Counted from the stretch's first letter, positions 1 through 7,726 are shown. The stretch: 64,000 bases of DNA from Chitinolyticbacter albus (GCF_024437655.1 NZ_JANBVF010000004.1:124001-188000); one strand, 5' to 3'. Notes: generated from the sequence alone by a model not told the origin. Translations and numbers: made by a program.

Positions 1-1
1 C

Positions 2-583
2 ATATCCGCGCGCGGTGAGCAGCACACGGCCTTCCACAAGGCGCCGCACATGGGCGTGAATTTCCGCACGCTCACGGGCGTGGAGCGCGCGCTCGCTTCG
101 CTGGAGGCAGGGCGCATCAGTGTCCAGGCTTTTACCCACCTGCTGGACGATATGCACACCCGACCGCACTACGCACCGCGCTGGTTGATCGCGCTGGTGG
201 TCGGTTTCGCCTGTGGCGGCTTTGCCGCACTGTTCGGCGGCGATCTCGCTGCCGTAGTGGCGACCACCGTGGGTGCGGGCCTTGGCACCTGGCTGCGGCT
301 GCGGCTGGCCAAGGCCGGCTACAAGCCGCTGGTATTCGCCATCGCCACATCGGCACTTGCCGCCATCCTGACCGGCGTGCTGGCACGCTGGCTGTCCGCC
401 ACGCCGGATGCCGCGCTCGCCGCCTCGGTACTGTTCCTGATTCCCGGCGTGCCGCTGATCAATGGCGCGGCCGATCTCCTGAATGGCAACTATCTCAACG
501 GCACCGTGCGGCTGACCATGAGCGCGGTATTCGTGCTCGGCATAGGCATAGGGATGAGCCTGGCGCTACGGGTGCTGACATGA
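2..583 (+). CDS. yjjP: threonine/serine exporter family protein, YjjP-like (5' end outside window)
   Basis: The reading frame is open to the window edge, so the N-terminus is missing; the Met at position 50 is internal, not a demonstrated start. The visible ~190 residues contain several hydrophobic segments (for example LIALVVGFACGGFAALFGG and a run ending GIGIGMSLALRVL) and the sequence FLIPGVPLINGAADLLNGNY, typical of the ThrE/DUF1212 membrane family. Its stop overlaps the start of the next gene (ATGA), which encodes the small partner. In E. coli the YjjP and YjjB proteins together form an inner-membrane exporter linked to succinate; the substrate here is not shown by sequence. Confidence 0.8.
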   Translation: MSARGEQHTAFHKAPHMGVNFRTLTGVERALASLEAGRISVQAFTHLLDDMHTRPHYAPRWLIALVVGFACGGFAALFGGDLAAVVATTVGAGLGTWLRLRLAKAGYKPLVFAIATSALAAILTGVLARWLSATPDAALAASVLFLIPGVPLINGAADLLNGNYLNGTVRLTMSAVFVLGIGIGMSLALRVLT

Positions 584-1035
584 GCGGCTGGCTGGTCGAA
601 CTGTGGTCCATCCCCGCTGCACTCGGCTTCGCTGTGCTGTTCAACGTACCGCCGCGCACCTTGTGGTTGTCGTGCGCGCTGGCGCTGGCCGGCCATGGCC
701 TGCGCTTCGGCCTGGTGCATGCCGGCAGTGACATCGTGCTCGGCACCCTGGTCGCCGCACTCTTGATCGGCTTCTGCGCCGAGTGGTGGAGCCGCCGCGC
801 CCGCCAGGCCGCGCCGGTCTACGCCGTCTGCGCCGCCATCCCCATGGTGCCCGGCACCTATATGTACAAGGCGGTGCAGGCGCTGTTGCAGCTGGCCAGC
901 GTGACCGAAGCCAGCCAGGCGCAGCAGCATCTGGTCGATGCCGGATACAACATCGTGAAGGCGGCGATGATCTTGCTGGCCTTGGCGATCGGCATCGCCG
1001 CGCCGGCGTTGTTGTGGCCAAAGAAGGGACATTAG
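580..1035 (+). CDS. yjjB: threonine/serine exporter small subunit, YjjB-like (ThrE_2)
   Basis: 151-residue membrane protein with about four or five hydrophobic helices. The segment AIPMVPGTYMYKAVQALLQL matches the conserved proline/glycine region of the ThrE_2 (DUF3815) family. Its length fits E. coli YjjB (157 aa). The start ATG overlaps the upstream stop as ATGA, so the two halves of the exporter are translationally coupled. The substrate (amino acid or dicarboxylate) cannot be read from the sequence. Confidence 0.82.
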   Translation: MSGWLVELWSIPAALGFAVLFNVPPRTLWLSCALALAGHGLRFGLVHAGSDIVLGTLVAALLIGFCAEWWSRRARQAAPVYAVCAAIPMVPGTYMYKAVQALLQLASVTEASQAQQHLVDAGYNIVKAAMILLALAIGIAAPALLWPKKGH

Positions 1036-1118
1036 TGAGCGGGGCGCAATCGGCGTTTGCGCTGGTACGCCATTCGGTGGCGCCGCAAGCCTTCCCCCCT
1101 TGGCGCAAGGGGGGCGAG

Positions 1119-1385
1119 GGGGGATTTGGCTGGATGCGTCGCCTTTGTTGCGAGCTTGGCGCAGCTGAGGAAAGGCGCTGTTTTGCGCCTAAGGCGCAGT
1201 GTTTTCATGCACGTTCCGCCGCGCCCACGGGTTCATTTCTTTTGCTTCGCCAAAAGAAATGAACCAAAGAAAAGGCGACCCCGTGCCTTACGGCCCTCCG
1301 GGCTACCCTCAGTCGGTCGCGAGCCTAGGTCTCGCTCCACTCCTTCGGCGCTTGGCAAAGGGGAGGAAAACCACGCGCCGGCTCA
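1119..1385 (+). repeat. intergenic repeat element, copy 1
   Basis: About 265 bp starting with GGGGGATTTGGCTGGATG and ending near CACGCGCCGG. It contains a perfect 15-bp stem, GGTTCATTTCTTTTG (1230-1244) and its complement (1251-1265), around a 6-nt loop, followed by a strongly conserved block (AAAGAAAAGGCGACCCC through CTCCTTCGGCGCTTGGC). A near-identical copy lies inverted at 4033-4296 and a truncated copy at 53588-53716. No open frame looks like a transposase, so this is a non-autonomous or REP/MITE-like intergenic repeat. Confidence 0.85.
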
Positions 1386-1445
1386 TGTGCCAAGGCGTGA
1401 AGCCACTGCACGCTACGTGAACTCCACTTGGAGCAAGGAGAAAAA

Positions 1446-1500
1446 GGGGATTTGGCTGGATAGTGCAGCCTGTCTTTGTTTGCTTGGTGCTTCTGCAAAC
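1446..1500 (+). repeat. partial repeat: start of a truncated copy
   Basis: The 16-bp motif GGGGATTTGGCTGGAT that begins copy 1 (1120-1135) recurs exactly at 1446-1461. It is followed by sequence that aligns loosely with the next part of the element (CCTTTGTTGCGAGCTTGG against CCTGTCTTTGTTTGCTTGG) and then diverges. It is best read as the 5' end of a decayed further copy in direct orientation. Confidence 0.5.
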
Positions 1501-1698
1501 TCTGGCAGACTTGATCACCCACGCTGTTTACTCATATGCACCCCTGATCATTCGATCAGAAGTTAATTTGTCGGCTTGTCGGCCATTGCCGCGGTTAGTT
1601 GTCGCTGTTGCGATCTAAAGATCGCACGACCGTTATTCCAGTCGACGAATATACTTCCGCCCCGTTGCAAACATTAATGCCCCAGTAGACACCAGCGA

Positions 1699-3585
1699 TC
1701 AGCCGGGGGGCGAGTCTCCGGTCTCGTCGGCGACTACCCGATTTCGCCCATTTTCCTTGGCGACATAGAGCGCTAGATCTGCTCGCTTGAGGCTGGCGTG
1801 GATGTCCGTATCGTGAGCTTGCCAAATGCCCACCCCGATGCTCACCGTCACCCCCAGGACCTGGTTGTCAGGAAGCATGATAGGGGTAGCCGCAACAGCC
1901 TGCCGGATGCGCTCGGCGACGGCCATCGCCTGCTGTCGATCGGCCTTGGGAAGGAGAGTCGCAAACTCCTCTCCGCCCATACGGGCGGCCAGATCGCCCT
2001 CGCGCAGCACTACCTTGATGACCTGAGCCATCGTGGCCAGGACTACGTCGCCGATATCGTGACCATGCTCGTCGTTGACGCGCTTGAAGTGGTCCAGGTC
2101 CAGGACCAGGACCGCTAAAGGAGTCCCCTGCTGGCGGGCCGCAGCAATAGCTTGTTCGGCTTCGTAATTGAAATGTCGCCGGTTGATCAGGCCGGTCAGG
2201 ACGTCGGTGGTGGCGGCAAGCTTCAAGTGCAGCTCGCGCTTGTGGCGTTCGGAAACGTCAACTAACACCACCAGCGAGCAGGGGTCGTCGACTTCGCCGA
2301 AGTCGCCAAGATCGGTGTGGTACAACTCGGCGTGGATGGGGCCATTGCGAGACAACAACTCCACCACCACCGGCGTCACGTTCTCGCCAGCAGACAGGAG
2401 TTTGGGCAGCGTCTCCTCGCCGAATAAGGGTCTGACGGGTTGGCCGACGGCCGCCAGCGCGCCGAAGGCGTTGAGCATCGTGGCGTTGCTCATTACCACG
2501 CGGCCCTCTTGCTGACTGACCACGACGGTGGGCACAGGGGCCGATTCGATCACCTTGTGCATCAACCTCACCGAGCCGAGGAGCCGCGTCGTGGACTGCG
2601 CGTCATGTTTGAGGACAAACAGGCCCCAAATCCAGCCTGCCAGCAATATGCAACAGCTGAAGAGCGTAAGCAACGCGGACCGGCGCCACTCGGCCAGATA
2701 GTCGTCGGTACTCATGCCGACCCACAGAACCAAGCCGTCGGAAGACTGCGAGAAGGGAATGTCCCGCTTGATGAAGAGCCGATCCAGGCCATCAATCTTC
2801 GAGACGGCTCGAAAGCTGCCCATGCCTCGGGCAGGGCGCTGCTCTTCGATATACTGCCTCAGTAGCTGACCTGGATGAACCAGCTCGGGCTTCGGATCGC
2901 GCGCCAGTAAGACGCCCCTGGCATCGCTTATCGTCACGGCACGGCCAGGCCCCAGTTGTGGTGCGGCGATAATCTCGGCCAACTGGGTTACCGGTTCAAT
3001 GAAGACGCCAATGGCGAACAACTCGCCTGTCGCGCTGCGTAGAGCCCACGCCATCAGCACCGCGTGCTCATTGCGGCTGTTCTTCGCGTAATGCAGCATG
3101 GCTCGGGCGTTTCGGTCGGTGCGGAAATGGGTGGCTATCTCAGCGAGTCCGCCGATGCGATTTTGCATGTCCTTCTCAGTTGCAGCGACGATCTGCCCTT
3201 GCGGATCCACTATCAAAATGTCGATGCCGGGAAATAGTTCGACATACCTGCGCTGCAGCGCGAGCAGCGTTTCGCTGCAAATTGGCTGGCACGGTGAGCT
3301 AGCGCTTGCGGAATCCGGCGGAAATTGGTCGAGTATGGTCCGCGCGAGCGTCCGGTTCTCCGCGAAGAAGCGATACATCGCTTGATCAATATGATGCGAC
3401 GTATCGACGAGGTGGGAGTAGGTGCGGCTCTCAGTGGCTTTCAAGTTCCACCAGATCTGCAAGGCGCTGATACCAATGGTCAACCACACGATGAGCGTGG
3501 CCGCCAGCGCACCGTATTTCCATTGCAGGGAGGACTTGTGCACTCCCGTGCTGAAGCCATGTCGTGCTTCCGTCTCTTTCGGCAC
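1699..3585 (-). CDS. membrane-bound diguanylate cyclase (periplasmic sensor, PAS, GGDEF)
   Basis: 628 residues. An N-terminal transmembrane helix (about 22-45) and a second one (about 310-332) bracket a ~260-residue periplasmic region of the dCACHE type. A PAS-like segment follows (about 345-455, including VIESAPVPTVVVSQQEGRVVM), then a C-terminal GGDEF domain (about 465-620). The active-site loop reads GGEEF at 537-541, and an inhibitory-site RxxD motif (REGD, 528-531) sits five residues upstream, so it should be an active, product-inhibited cyclase making c-di-GMP from two GTP. There is no EAL domain. The gene stands alone, facing left, between two inverted repeat copies. The ligand of the periplasmic domain is unknown. 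Confidence 0.88.
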   Translation of the reverse strand: MPKETEARHGFSTGVHKSSLQWKYGALAATLIVWLTIGISALQIWWNLKATESRTYSHLVDTSHHIDQAMYRFFAENRTLARTILDQFPPDSASASSPCQPICSETLLALQRRYVELFPGIDILIVDPQGQIVAATEKDMQNRIGGLAEIATHFRTDRNARAMLHYAKNSRNEHAVLMAWALRSATGELFAIGVFIEPVTQLAEIIAAPQLGPGRAVTISDARGVLLARDPKPELVHPGQLLRQYIEEQRPARGMGSFRAVSKIDGLDRLFIKRDIPFSQSSDGLVLWVGMSTDDYLAEWRRSALLTLFSCCILLAGWIWGLFVLKHDAQSTTRLLGSVRLMHKVIESAPVPTVVVSQQEGRVVMSNATMLNAFGALAAVGQPVRPLFGEETLPKLLSAGENVTPVVVELLSRNGPIHAELYHTDLGDFGEVDDPCSLVVLVDVSERHKRELHLKLAATTDVLTGLINRRHFNYEAEQAIAAARQQGTPLAVLVLDLDHFKRVNDEHGHDIGDVVLATMAQVIKVVLREGDLAARMGGEEFATLLPKADRQQAMAVAERIRQAVAATPIMLPDNQVLGVTVSIGVGIWQAHDTDIHASLKRADLALYVAKENGRNRVVADETGDSPPG

Positions 3586-4032
3586 GGAAACCCCTCCACC
3601 GCCGTTTGACAGCTCAACAGGCCAGCTTAGGTTCTGACAATGGCAACAACAAGCCTAGTGTTTCCATGACGCCATCGGGCTGAACTTGACCGGGCAACGA
3701 CCACGTTGCGGCCGAGAGTTCAGCGAACTGAAGGTCCCCACAGGGGGGCGGACTTTGCCACTGGATTTGATCGACAGCTTTGGCTGAGAAGCTGCTATCC
3801 GGTCGAATAGCTTCGAACGTCCGCTTGGGGTCGGAACCGGAAGTTCACAATCCACGACACGAACTTCCGCTTTGGCCGATCAGCAGCTTCTGAAAGTGCA
3901 GATCCCATCCGAGCTGTGAGGTGTTTACGAGCACCAGAAAGGGTGCTCACGAGTGAGCAGCTTCCCCAGACTTCGTGGTGCGTCGAACGCATAAGGTCGC
4001 CTAGCGTTCAGAACGCTTACGCTTAGGCAGCC
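3586..4032. other. hairpin-rich intergenic stretch
   Basis: No gene is supported. Visible structures are nested inverted arms AGAAGCTGCT (3787-3796) with AGCAGCTTCT (3882-3891) and GGAAGTTC with GAACTTCC inside them, a hairpin GAGCACC-N6-GGTGCTC (3929-3948), and a short GCGTTC/GAACGC hairpin near 4008. The small minus-strand open frames here have no ribosome binding site and no recognisable protein character. Confidence 0.55.
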
Positions 4033-4296
4033 ATGCCGGTGCGTGGTTTTCCTCCCCTTTGCCAAGCGCCGAAGGAGTGGAGCGAGACCTAGGCTCGCGA
4101 CCGACTGAGGGTAGCCCGGAGGGCCGTAAGGCAGGGGTCGCCTTTTCTTTGGTTCGTTTCTTTTGGCGAAGCAAAAGAAATGAACCCGTCCGCCGGGCGG
4201 AACCGGCAAGTGAACACCGCGCCGCAGGCGCTAAACAGCGCTTCTTCCAGCTACATCTCGCAATAACGACAGGCTGGACATCCAGCCAAATCCCCC
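4033..4296 (-). repeat. intergenic repeat element, copy 2 (inverted relative to copy 1)
   Basis: The reverse complement of this stretch aligns with 1119-1385 along its length. The stem (4151-4165 with 4172-4186, one mismatch), the GGCGACCCC block and the CTTCGGCGCTTGGC block are almost identical, and the terminal motif appears as ATCCAGCCAAATCCCC at 4280-4295. With copy 1 it forms an inverted pair enclosing the diguanylate cyclase gene. An apparently long open frame entering nrdD from 4059 is just read-through of this repeat. Confidence 0.85.
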
Positions 4297-4310
4297 TCTC
4301 CCGTCAGTTT

Positions 4311-4324
4311 TTGATCTCCGTCAA
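4311..4324 (+). promoter_or_regulatory. FNR/Anr-type box upstream of nrdD
   Basis: TTGATctccGTCAA matches nine of ten specified bases of the FNR consensus TTGAT-N4-ATCAA. It is centred about 80 bp before the nrdD start. Anaerobic activation by FNR/Anr suits an oxygen-sensitive class III reductase. No convincing -10 hexamer could be fixed, so the exact promoter is not called. Confidence 0.6.
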
Positions 4325-4358
4325 CCCCGTTCCAGTTCACCCGAACTTCCACGACAAA

Positions 4359-4374
4359 CCACAATATATTGTGT
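4359..4374 (+). promoter_or_regulatory. NrdR box upstream of nrdD
   Basis: CCACAATATATTGTGT contains a perfect 14-bp palindrome (4360-4373) and fits the known NrdR-box consensus ACACWATATATWGTGT at 15 of 16 positions. It ends 23 bp before the nrdD start codon, where a bound NrdR repressor would block transcription. NrdR boxes usually come in pairs; I could not see a second good one at the expected distance. Confidence 0.72.
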
Positions 4375-4397
4375 CCATTACCTTATGGAGCACAAAG

Positions 4398-6404
4398 ATG
4401 TTGGGTTCGGCGCTCTCCCCGCAATACCTTAGCAAACGCGATGGCCGCATTGTGCCGTTCGATGCCACCAAGATCGCCGACGCGCTGGCGCGTGCTGGCG
4501 CTGCCAGCGGCGAGTTCGATGATGAGCGCGCGGCACAGCTGGCGCTCACCGTGTGCACGCGGCTCGATGACACCGACACCGCGCAGATCGAGGCGGTGCA
4601 GGATGCGGTGGAGACGGAGCTGCTGCAGGTCGGCTACCTGAAAACCGCGCGCGCCTATATCGGCTACCGCGAATCGCACCGCCGGCTACGCGAGGACACG
4701 CGTACCGTGGTCGATGTGGCCGCCAGCATCAACGAATACCTGGAACGCAGCGACTGGCGGGTGCAGGCCAATGCCAACCAGGGTTACAGCCTCGGTGGGC
4801 TGATCCTCAACACCAGCGGCAAGGTGATCGCCAACTACTGGCTCAATCACGTCTACCCGCGCGAAATGGGCGAGGCACACCGTTCCGGCGCGATCCATAT
4901 CCACGATCTGGACATGCTGGCCGGCTATTGCGCCGGCTGGAGCCTGCGCCGGCTGCTGCACGAGGGCTTCAACGGCGTGCCGGGCAAGGTGGAGGCCAAG
5001 CCGCCACGGCATTTCTCGGCCGCGATCGGCCAGATCGTCAATTTCCTCGGCACGCTGCAGAACGAATGGGCCGGTGCGCAGGCATTCAGCTCGTTCGATA
5101 CCTATATGGCGCCGTTCGTGCGCGCCGATGGCCTCGCGTATGCGCAGGTGAAGCAGTACATCCAGGAGCTGATCTACAACCTGAACGTGCCGAGCCGCTG
5201 GGGCACGCAGACGCCGTTCACGAACCTCACTTTCGACTGGATCTGCCCAGAAGACCTGCGCGAGCAGATTCCCTACGTCGGCGGCGAGGAATGCCCGTTC
5301 AGCTACGGCGAGCTGCAAGCGGAAATGGACCTGATCAACCGCGCCTACATCGAGGTGATGATGGAAGGCGATGCGCTCGGGCGCGTGTTCACCTTCCCCA
5401 TCCCCACCTACAACATCACCAAGGATTTCGCCTGGGATCACCCCAACAGCGCGCTGCTGTTCGAGATGACCGCCAAGTACGGCCTGCCGTATTTCCAGAA
5501 CTTCGTGAACTCGGACCTGGAACCGCAGATGGTGCGCTCGATGTGCTGCCGACTGCAGCTCGATTTGCGCGAGCTACTGAAGCGTGGCAATGGCCTCTTT
5601 GGCAGCGCCGAGCAGACCGGCTCGCTGGGCGTCGTCACGCTCAATTGCGCGCGCATCGGTTTCGAGTACGCCGGCGACGAGGCCGGGATGCTGCGCCGTG
5701 TCGATCTGTTGCTGGAACTGGGCAAGCAATCGCTGGAACTGAAGCGCAAGGTGATCCAGCGGCTGATGGATGCGGGGCTCTACCCATACAGCCGCCGCTA
5801 CCTCGGCACGCTGCGCAACCACTTCAGCACGCTGGGCGTGAACGGCGTGAACGAGATGATCCGCAACTTCACGCACGACGCCGAGGACATCAGCACGCCC
5901 TGGGGCCACGATTTCGCGCTGCGGCTGCTCTCGCATATCCGTGAGCGGATTACCGCCTTCCAGGAGGAGACTGGACACCTCTACAACCTGGAGGCGACGC
6001 CCGCCGAGGGCACCACTTATCGCTTTGCCCGCGAGGATCGCAAGCATTATCCCGCCATCCTGCAGGCCGGCAGTGTTGAGCAGCCTTACTACACCAATTC
6101 CACCCAGCTGCCGGTCGGCTTTACCGACGACCCGTTCGACGCGCTGGAGCGGCAGCAGGCGCTGCAGCGCCAGTACACCGGCGGCACCGTGCTGCACCTT
6201 TACATGGGCGAGGCAATCTCGTCGGCCGAGGCCTGCAAGCGGCTGGTACAGCGCGCGCTCTCCAACTACCGGCTGCCCTACGTGACCGTGACGCCAACGT
6301 TCTCGATCTGCCCCAAACACGGCTATCTGTCCGGCCACCACGAGTACTGCCCCAAGTGCGATGCGGAGCTCCTGCAAAAGCGCGCGGCCTGCTGCACCGA
6401 ATAA
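4398..6404 (+). CDS. nrdD: anaerobic ribonucleoside-triphosphate reductase, catalytic part (class III NrdD lacking its glycyl-radical domain)
   Basis: 668 residues from the ATG at 4398, chosen because GGAG (4387-4390) sits seven bases upstream and the protein then begins with an ATP-cone-like region (YLSKRDGRIVPFDATKIADA). The NrdD barrel follows, with recognisable stretches such as FSAAIGQIVNFLGTLQNEW and RWGTQTPFTNLTFDW. The C-terminus carries the zinc-site-like CPKHGYLSGHHEYCPKC. Family members reduce NTPs to dNTPs without oxygen and normally end with a glycyl-radical loop about 60 residues later. Here the frame stops first, and that loop is encoded separately at 6547-6732. NrdG follows, and FNR-like and NrdR boxes precede it. 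Confidence 0.9.
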   Translation: MLGSALSPQYLSKRDGRIVPFDATKIADALARAGAASGEFDDERAAQLALTVCTRLDDTDTAQIEAVQDAVETELLQVGYLKTARAYIGYRESHRRLREDTRTVVDVAASINEYLERSDWRVQANANQGYSLGGLILNTSGKVIANYWLNHVYPREMGEAHRSGAIHIHDLDMLAGYCAGWSLRRLLHEGFNGVPGKVEAKPPRHFSAAIGQIVNFLGTLQNEWAGAQAFSSFDTYMAPFVRADGLAYAQVKQYIQELIYNLNVPSRWGTQTPFTNLTFDWICPEDLREQIPYVGGEECPFSYGELQAEMDLINRAYIEVMMEGDALGRVFTFPIPTYNITKDFAWDHPNSALLFEMTAKYGLPYFQNFVNSDLEPQMVRSMCCRLQLDLRELLKRGNGLFGSAEQTGSLGVVTLNCARIGFEYAGDEAGMLRRVDLLLELGKQSLELKRKVIQRLMDAGLYPYSRRYLGTLRNHFSTLGVNGVNEMIRNFTHDAEDISTPWGHDFALRLLSHIRERITAFQEETGHLYNLEATPAEGTTYRFAREDRKHYPAILQAGSVEQPYYTNSTQLPVGFTDDPFDALERQQALQRQYTGGTVLHLYMGEAISSAEACKRLVQRALSNYRLPYVTVTPTFSICPKHGYLSGHHEYCPKCDAELLQKRAACCTE

Positions 6405-6415
6405 GCGCCGCTAAT

Positions 6416-6506
6416 AAAACCCAGCTGGCCGCGTTGCGCTCACTGGTCGTACTTCTCGTACTGCCTGCGTTTCGCGCGCCTTGCCAGCACCATTGCACTG
6501 GGTTTT
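6416..6506 (+). repeat. long inverted repeat between the two nrdD parts
   Basis: The arms AAAACCCAG (6416-6424) and CTGGGTTTT (6498-6506) are perfect complements, and an inner pair CTGGC (6425-6429) with GCCAG (6483-6487) extends the stem with a bulge. The transcript could fold into a large stem-loop between the two cistrons. It could stabilise the upstream mRNA or attenuate the downstream one. I see no second copy in the window. Confidence 0.6.
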
Positions 6507-6546
6507 GTTTGCGGCTCTAACTTCCCCCCACGAAGAGGACCTTGCG

Positions 6547-6732
6547 ATGACCGATCTTTCCGAACAACGCCACCTGGCAAGCGACGCCCCATCGATAGAA
6601 GCCTTGCCCGACGAACTACGCACGCGCTGTGAAGTCTGGACCCGGGTGATGGGGTATCACCGGCCGGTTTCGGCCTTCAACACCGGCAAGCAGGGTGAGT
6701 TTGCCGAGCGGACGTTCTTCCGCGAGCGCTGA
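6547..6732 (+). CDS. stand-alone glycyl-radical domain of the class III ribonucleotide reductase
   Basis: 61 residues from the ATG at 6547, with a good ribosome binding site (AGAGGA, 6534-6539, seven bases away), so it is translated on its own. The sequence RCEVWTRVMGYHRP followed by VSAFNTGKQGEFAERTFF is the usual NrdD C-terminus; Gly36 in RVMGY is the expected radical-bearing glycine. The frame differs from the catalytic part and 142 bp separate them. It presumably docks into the NrdD barrel as GrcA (YfiD) does for pyruvate formate-lyase and is activated by the NrdG encoded next. The alternative is a recently broken nrdD. Confidence 0.82.
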   Translation: MTDLSEQRHLASDAPSIEALPDELRTRCEVWTRVMGYHRPVSAFNTGKQGEFAERTFFRER

Positions 6733-6733
6733 G

Positions 6734-7468
6734 GTGGACCAGGCGCTGCATTTGCACGACGAAGCCCGCCGGCCGCCCAGGCTGGCGGGCTTGGTGCCGT
6801 TTTCCGGCTGCGACTGGCCAGGCGAGCTCGCCTGCGTGGTGTTCATTGCCGGCTGCCCCTGGCGCTGCCGCTACTGCCACAACCCGGAGCTGCAGCAACG
6901 CGTAGCGCCGCCCGGCGCACCGCAATGGGATGAAATCCTGGGCTGGCTGCCGACGCGGCGCGGCCTGATCGACGCCGTGGTGTTCTGCGGTGGCGACCCG
7001 CTGGTCGAGGCGCGGCTGCCCGAGATGCTGGCGCAAGTGCGCGCGCTCGGCTTCAAGACGGCGCTGCACACCGGCGGCGCCTATCCAGTGCGATTCGCAC
7101 AATGCCTGCCGCTGCTCGACTGGGTAGGCTTCGACATCAAGCATGATTTTGCCGACTACGCCGGCATCACCGGCGTGCTGAACAGCGGCGAAGCGGCACG
7201 TCGCTCGCTCGATCTGCTGCTGGCCAGCGGCGTCGCCTTCGAATGCCGCACCACTTGGCACCCCATCCTGCAGGACAACGCCGCGCTGCTGCGGCTGGCC
7301 GATACGCTGGCTACGCTCGGCGTGCGCGACTACGCCTTGCAATGTTTCCGGCCCACCGGCTGCCACGATCAGGAACTGGTGCGTCAACCCGTCGGCCTAC
7401 CTGATGCGCAACTGTTGTCGGCGCTGGCCCAGCGCTTTGATCACTTCACGCTGCGCGAAGCCGCCTGA
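6734..7468 (+). CDS. nrdG: anaerobic ribonucleotide reductase activating protein (radical SAM)
   Basis: The radical-SAM iron-sulfur motif CxxxCxxC is present as CPWRCRYCHN near the N-terminus, within ACVVFIAGCPWRCRYC, and is followed by FCGGDPL. This is the NrdG2-type activase that uses SAM and a 4Fe-4S cluster to make the glycyl radical in NrdD. Start choice is weak: GTG 6734 (244 aa, directly after the previous stop) is used here, and GTG 6695, overlapping the glycyl-radical gene, would give 257 aa; neither has a strong ribosome binding site. Homology begins at about LAGLVPFSGCDWPG, compatible with either. Immediate adjacency implies cotranscription. Confidence 0.87.
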   Translation: MDQALHLHDEARRPPRLAGLVPFSGCDWPGELACVVFIAGCPWRCRYCHNPELQQRVAPPGAPQWDEILGWLPTRRGLIDAVVFCGGDPLVEARLPEMLAQVRALGFKTALHTGGAYPVRFAQCLPLLDWVGFDIKHDFADYAGITGVLNSGEAARRSLDLLLASGVAFECRTTWHPILQDNAALLRLADTLATLGVRDYALQCFRPTGCHDQELVRQPVGLPDAQLLSALAQRFDHFTLREAA

Positions 7469-7569
7469 ACTGCGCGTGATCTCGCCGATCTTGCGCAAGG
7501 CCACCGACTATCCTACCCGGAATGCATGCGGCGCTTTCGTCAGCGTTCAGCATGCACTATTTCACTTTC

Positions 7570-7606
7570 ATAGCTTTACGCTATTTTCGTTCAAGCTTTA
7601 ATCAAT
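7570..7606 (+). promoter_or_regulatory. OxyR-type operator upstream of katG
   Basis: ATAGCTTTACGCTAT (7570-7584) keeps both outer quartets of the OxyR element ATAGntnnnanCTAT. Seven bases later a weaker second element (7592-7606) matches about seven of ten specified positions. The 15-7-15 arrangement is the one established for OxyR tetramers. A peroxide-inducible katG is the expected target. Confidence 0.6.
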
Positions 7607-7635
7607 TTTTCATTTGTTCGTGCCAATCCGATACT
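7607..7635 (+). promoter_or_regulatory. candidate katG promoter
   Basis: TTTTCA (-35, 7607-7612), 17 bp, GATACT (-10, 7630-7635). The weak -35 directly abuts the OxyR-type site, as expected for an OxyR-activated promoter. Confidence 0.45.
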
Positions 7636-7726
7636 GGGTCGTCCACCCCGCGCGGCGAGGAATGCCATGTTCATCATCACCCACATCGATTGGACTGCGC
7701 TCTGGGCGTGTTACAGCCAGACCTGA

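Larger units (their letters stand above)
1036..1698. other. intergenic stretch with repeat element, no gene
   Basis: No convincing gene. The stretch holds a short GC hairpin (CCCCCCTTGGCGCAAGGGGGG, about 1095-1115), repeat copy 1, and the beginning of a further truncated copy from 1446. From about 1500 to 1698 I see only AT-richer unique sequence downstream of the minus-strand cyclase gene. Short open frames across the repeat are by-products of its sequence. Confidence 0.7.

Noticed and set aside
1057-1566. Plus-strand open frame of 169 codons across repeat copy 1
   Set aside because: The translation (FFCFAKRNEPKKRRP type) is the by-product of the repeat's stem-loop; the same peptide appears from copy 2.
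4059-4397. N-terminal extension of nrdD by 113 codons
   Set aside because: It translates the inverted repeat copy and non-coding DNA containing the FNR and NrdR boxes; the ATG at 4398 has a proper ribosome binding site.
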